Shown here in pieces: positions 4,813 through 5,866 of a stretch of DNA of 5,866 bases. How positions within the stretch are numbered: position 1 is the first letter of the stretch; the number at the start of each line of letters is the position of its first letter. The notes under the pieces were generated by a model. It was not told where the DNA came from. It saw only the letters and a list, made by a program, of their open reading frames with translations, and did not search any database. The stretch spans positions 1 through 5,866 of the forward strand of contig RFGD01000071.1 in assembly GCA_003696705.1 (NCBI GenBank). The letters are read 5' to 3'. The DNA is from Alphaproteobacteria bacterium (GTDB taxonomy: Bacteria > Pseudomonadota > Alphaproteobacteria > Rhodobacterales > Rhodobacteraceae). A program made the position numbers and the translations under genes.

Positions 4813-4879
4813 AAAGGCGGCCGCCGGCCCTTCGCTGGGTGTGAGGGGTGGTGGCTTGAGGGACCGGCGGCCTTTCGCT
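4813..4879. repeat. Bulged inverted repeat with overlapping direct repeats upstream of uvrB
   Basis: AAAGGC-ggc-CGCCGG (4813-4827) is the reverse complement of CCGGCGGCCTTT (4864-4875) apart from a three-base bulge, giving 12 paired positions around a 36-base loop. Overlapping it, CGGCCCTTCGCT (4825-4836) recurs as CGGCCTTTCGCT (4868-4879), 11 of 12 identical, as a direct repeat 43 bases apart. It does not resemble a known mobile element. It could be a regulatory structure or a degenerate intergenic repeat. Confidence 0.45.
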
Positions 4880-4906
4880 CTGGCCCCTCGACGTTACACC
4901 CGTTCC

Positions 4907-4946
4907 GATTGCGATTGCAAGGTTAATATTCGTTAAGGTTGTATTT
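4907..4946. promoter_or_regulatory. AT-rich patch, probable promoter region for uvrB
   Basis: This 40-base stretch is far more AT-rich than its surroundings. It contains tandem GATTGC (4907-4912, 4913-4918), AAGGTT twice (4919-4924, 4935-4940) and TTAA-N6-TTAA (4923-4936). A weak plus-strand pair, TTGCAA (4915-4920) and TTGTAT (4939-4944) with an 18-base spacer, would leave a uvrB leader of about 100 bases. Low melting stability and the position in the divergent gap suggest promoter or regulator function, but the boxes are poor. Confidence 0.35.
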
Positions 4947-5054
4947 CCCGGCTTCTGCGCGCTGGCTGCGCCGCTGGCAGGCGGCCGCCCCGAACAGTCC
5001 CCTTGTGCGCCCGCGCAATATCACCATCTTCTTCTGAGCCACATGGGACGCAAC

Positions 5055-5866
5055 ATGAGCCAGCCGATTCTCCACGCCGCCGCCCCCGACGTCCGCCAGC
5101 GCGAGAAGCTCGAGGGCGGGCGACGTTTCGTCATGCAGACCGAGTTCCGCCCGGCCGGCGATCAGCCGCAGGCCATTGCCGAACTCACCGAGGGCATCCT
5201 GCGCGGCGATCGCGACCAGGTGCTTCTTGGCGCGACCGGCACGGGCAAGACATTCACCATGGCCAAGGTCATCGAGGAGACCCAGCGCCCGGCGATCATC
5301 CTTGCGCCGAACAAGACGCTGGCAGCCCAGCTCTACGGAGAGTTCAAGGGGTTCTTCCCGGAAAACGCCGTCGAATATTTCGTCTCCTACTACGACTACT
5401 ACCAGCCCGAAGCCTATGTCCCGCGCACGGACACCTTCATCGAGAAGGAGGCCCAGATCAACGAGCAGATCGACCGCATGCGGCACGCGGCCACGCGGGC
5501 GCTTCTCGAGCGAGACGACGTCATCATCGTCGCTTCGGTCAGCTGCATCTACGGCATCGGCGGGGTCGAGACCTATGGCGCCATGGCGCAGGATCTGCGC
5601 GTCGGCCAGAGCTATGACCAGCGCAAGATCATGGCCGACCTCGTGGCGCAGCAATACAAGCGCAGCGACAACTTCTTCGCGCGCGGAAATTTCCGCGTCC
5701 GCGGCGATGTGCTCGAGCTCTGGCCCGCCCACCTCGAGGATCGCGCCTGGCGCTTCTCCTTCTTCGGCGAGGAACTCGAAGACATCACCGAATTCGACCC
5801 CCTTACGGGCGAGCGCACCGACCGCTTCGAGCGCGTGCGGATCTACGCGAACTCGCACTATGTCAC
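5055..5866 (+). CDS. uvrB: Excinuclease ABC subunit B (UvrB), N-terminal 270 codons, partial
   Basis: UvrB is the helicase-like damage-verification subunit of nucleotide excision repair. It is loaded onto DNA by UvrA and then recruits UvrC for incision. Visible features are the Q-motif-like region FRPAGDQPQAI (31-41), Walker A GATGTGKT (59-66, K65), NKTLAAQLYGEF (86-97), and the tyrosine-rich beta-hairpin YFVSYYDYYQPEAYVP (108-123) that threads between strands. Y112, Y113, Y115, Y116 and Y121 match E. coli Y92, Y93, Y95, Y96 and Y101. Then come TDTFIEKEAQINEQIDRMR (125-143) and VIIVASVSCIYG (156-167). The protein carries about 20 extra N-terminal residues compared with E. coli. The ATG at 5055 is preferred because GGGA (5045-5048) lies six bases upstream. 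An in-frame ATG at 5043 has no good ribosome site. The gene runs off the right edge, so later helicase motifs and the UvrC-binding tail cannot be seen. Confidence 0.97.
   Translation, partial: MSQPILHAAAPDVRQREKLEGGRRFVMQTEFRPAGDQPQAIAELTEGILRGDRDQVLLGATGTGKTFTMAKVIEETQRPAIILAPNKTLAAQLYGEFKGFFPENAVEYFVSYYDYYQPEAYVPRTDTFIEKEAQINEQIDRMRHAATRALLERDDVIIVASVSCIYGIGGVETYGAMAQDLRVGQSYDQRKIMADLVAQQYKRSDNFFARGNFRVRGDVLELWPAHLEDRAWRFSFFGEELEDITEFDPLTGERTDRFERVRIYANSHYV

Larger units (their letters stand above)
4728..5054. other. Divergent intergenic region between the NDUFS4 homologue and uvrB
   Basis: I see no credible gene in these 327 bases. They hold, from left to right, the NDUFS4 ribosome site and promoter candidate, a GC-rich stretch with a bulged inverted repeat and overlapping direct repeats (4813-4879), an AT-rich patch (about 4907-4946), and a leader of about 100 bases before uvrB that includes a GGCGGCCGCC palindrome near 4980. 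Open frames crossing it lack ribosome sites and recognisable protein motifs. Confidence 0.6.

Noticed and set aside
4923..5858. Open frame of 311 codons on the minus strand opposite uvrB
   Set aside because: It mirrors uvrB codons, has no recognisable domain, and is explained by base composition.
1..5866. CRISPR array, insertion sequence, phage, toxin-antitoxin or defence system
   Set aside because: I found no regularly spaced repeats, transposase motifs or terminal inverted repeats, and every convincing gene belongs to a known housekeeping or metabolic family.

Overview
The window is ordinary, well-packed chromosomal DNA from a high-GC alphaproteobacterium, most likely a member of the Rhodobacterales (Rhodobacter/Paracoccus-like). 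The reasons are strong G/C preference at third codon positions, a ParC closely matching my memory of Rhodobacterales sequences, mitochondrial-type EtfB/EtfA, an NDUFS4-type complex I accessory subunit, and a HIG1 'twin transmembrane' protein. The species cannot be named from this sequence alone.

Layout. (1) 1-429, minus: N-terminal part of parC (topoisomerase IV subunit A), cut by the window edge. (2) 572-1417, plus: a classical short-chain dehydrogenase of unknown substrate, divergent from parC, with a good promoter candidate and an inverted repeat in the 142-bp gap. (3) 1501-2280, plus: a 67-residue HIG1-domain membrane protein and a PduO-type cob(I)alamin adenosyltransferase, 3 bp apart, then a hairpin that may terminate transcription. 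(4) 2426-4113, plus: etfB and etfA, overlapping by one base, followed by two tandem hairpins. (5) 4281-4357, minus: tRNA-Arg(UCU). (6) 4416-4727, minus: NDUFS4-like complex I subunit with its own promoter candidate and a terminator overlapping its stop codon. (7) 4728-5054: a 327-bp divergent intergenic region with repeats and an AT-rich patch. (8) 5055-5866, plus: N-terminal 270 codons of uvrB, cut by the window edge.

How the genes fit together. The centre of the window concerns respiratory electron entry. ETF collects electrons from acyl-CoA and related dehydrogenases and passes them to quinone through ETF:quinone oxidoreductase. The NDUFS4 protein belongs to complex I, and HIG1 proteins in mitochondria act on cytochrome oxidase and supercomplexes. 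The adenosyltransferase makes the cofactor for acyl-CoA mutases (methylmalonyl-CoA, ethylmalonyl-CoA), whose pathways also use ETF-linked dehydrogenases. That shared-pathway link is my inference from gene adjacency. parC and uvrB are unrelated DNA-maintenance genes at the flanks.

I found no mobile element, CRISPR array, toxin-antitoxin pair, phage gene or other sign of an undescribed system. The observations worth a second look are modest: a natural alanine at the quinolone-contact position of ParC, a terminator built over a stop codon, a possible operator on the SDR promoter, and repeats in the uvrB upstream region.
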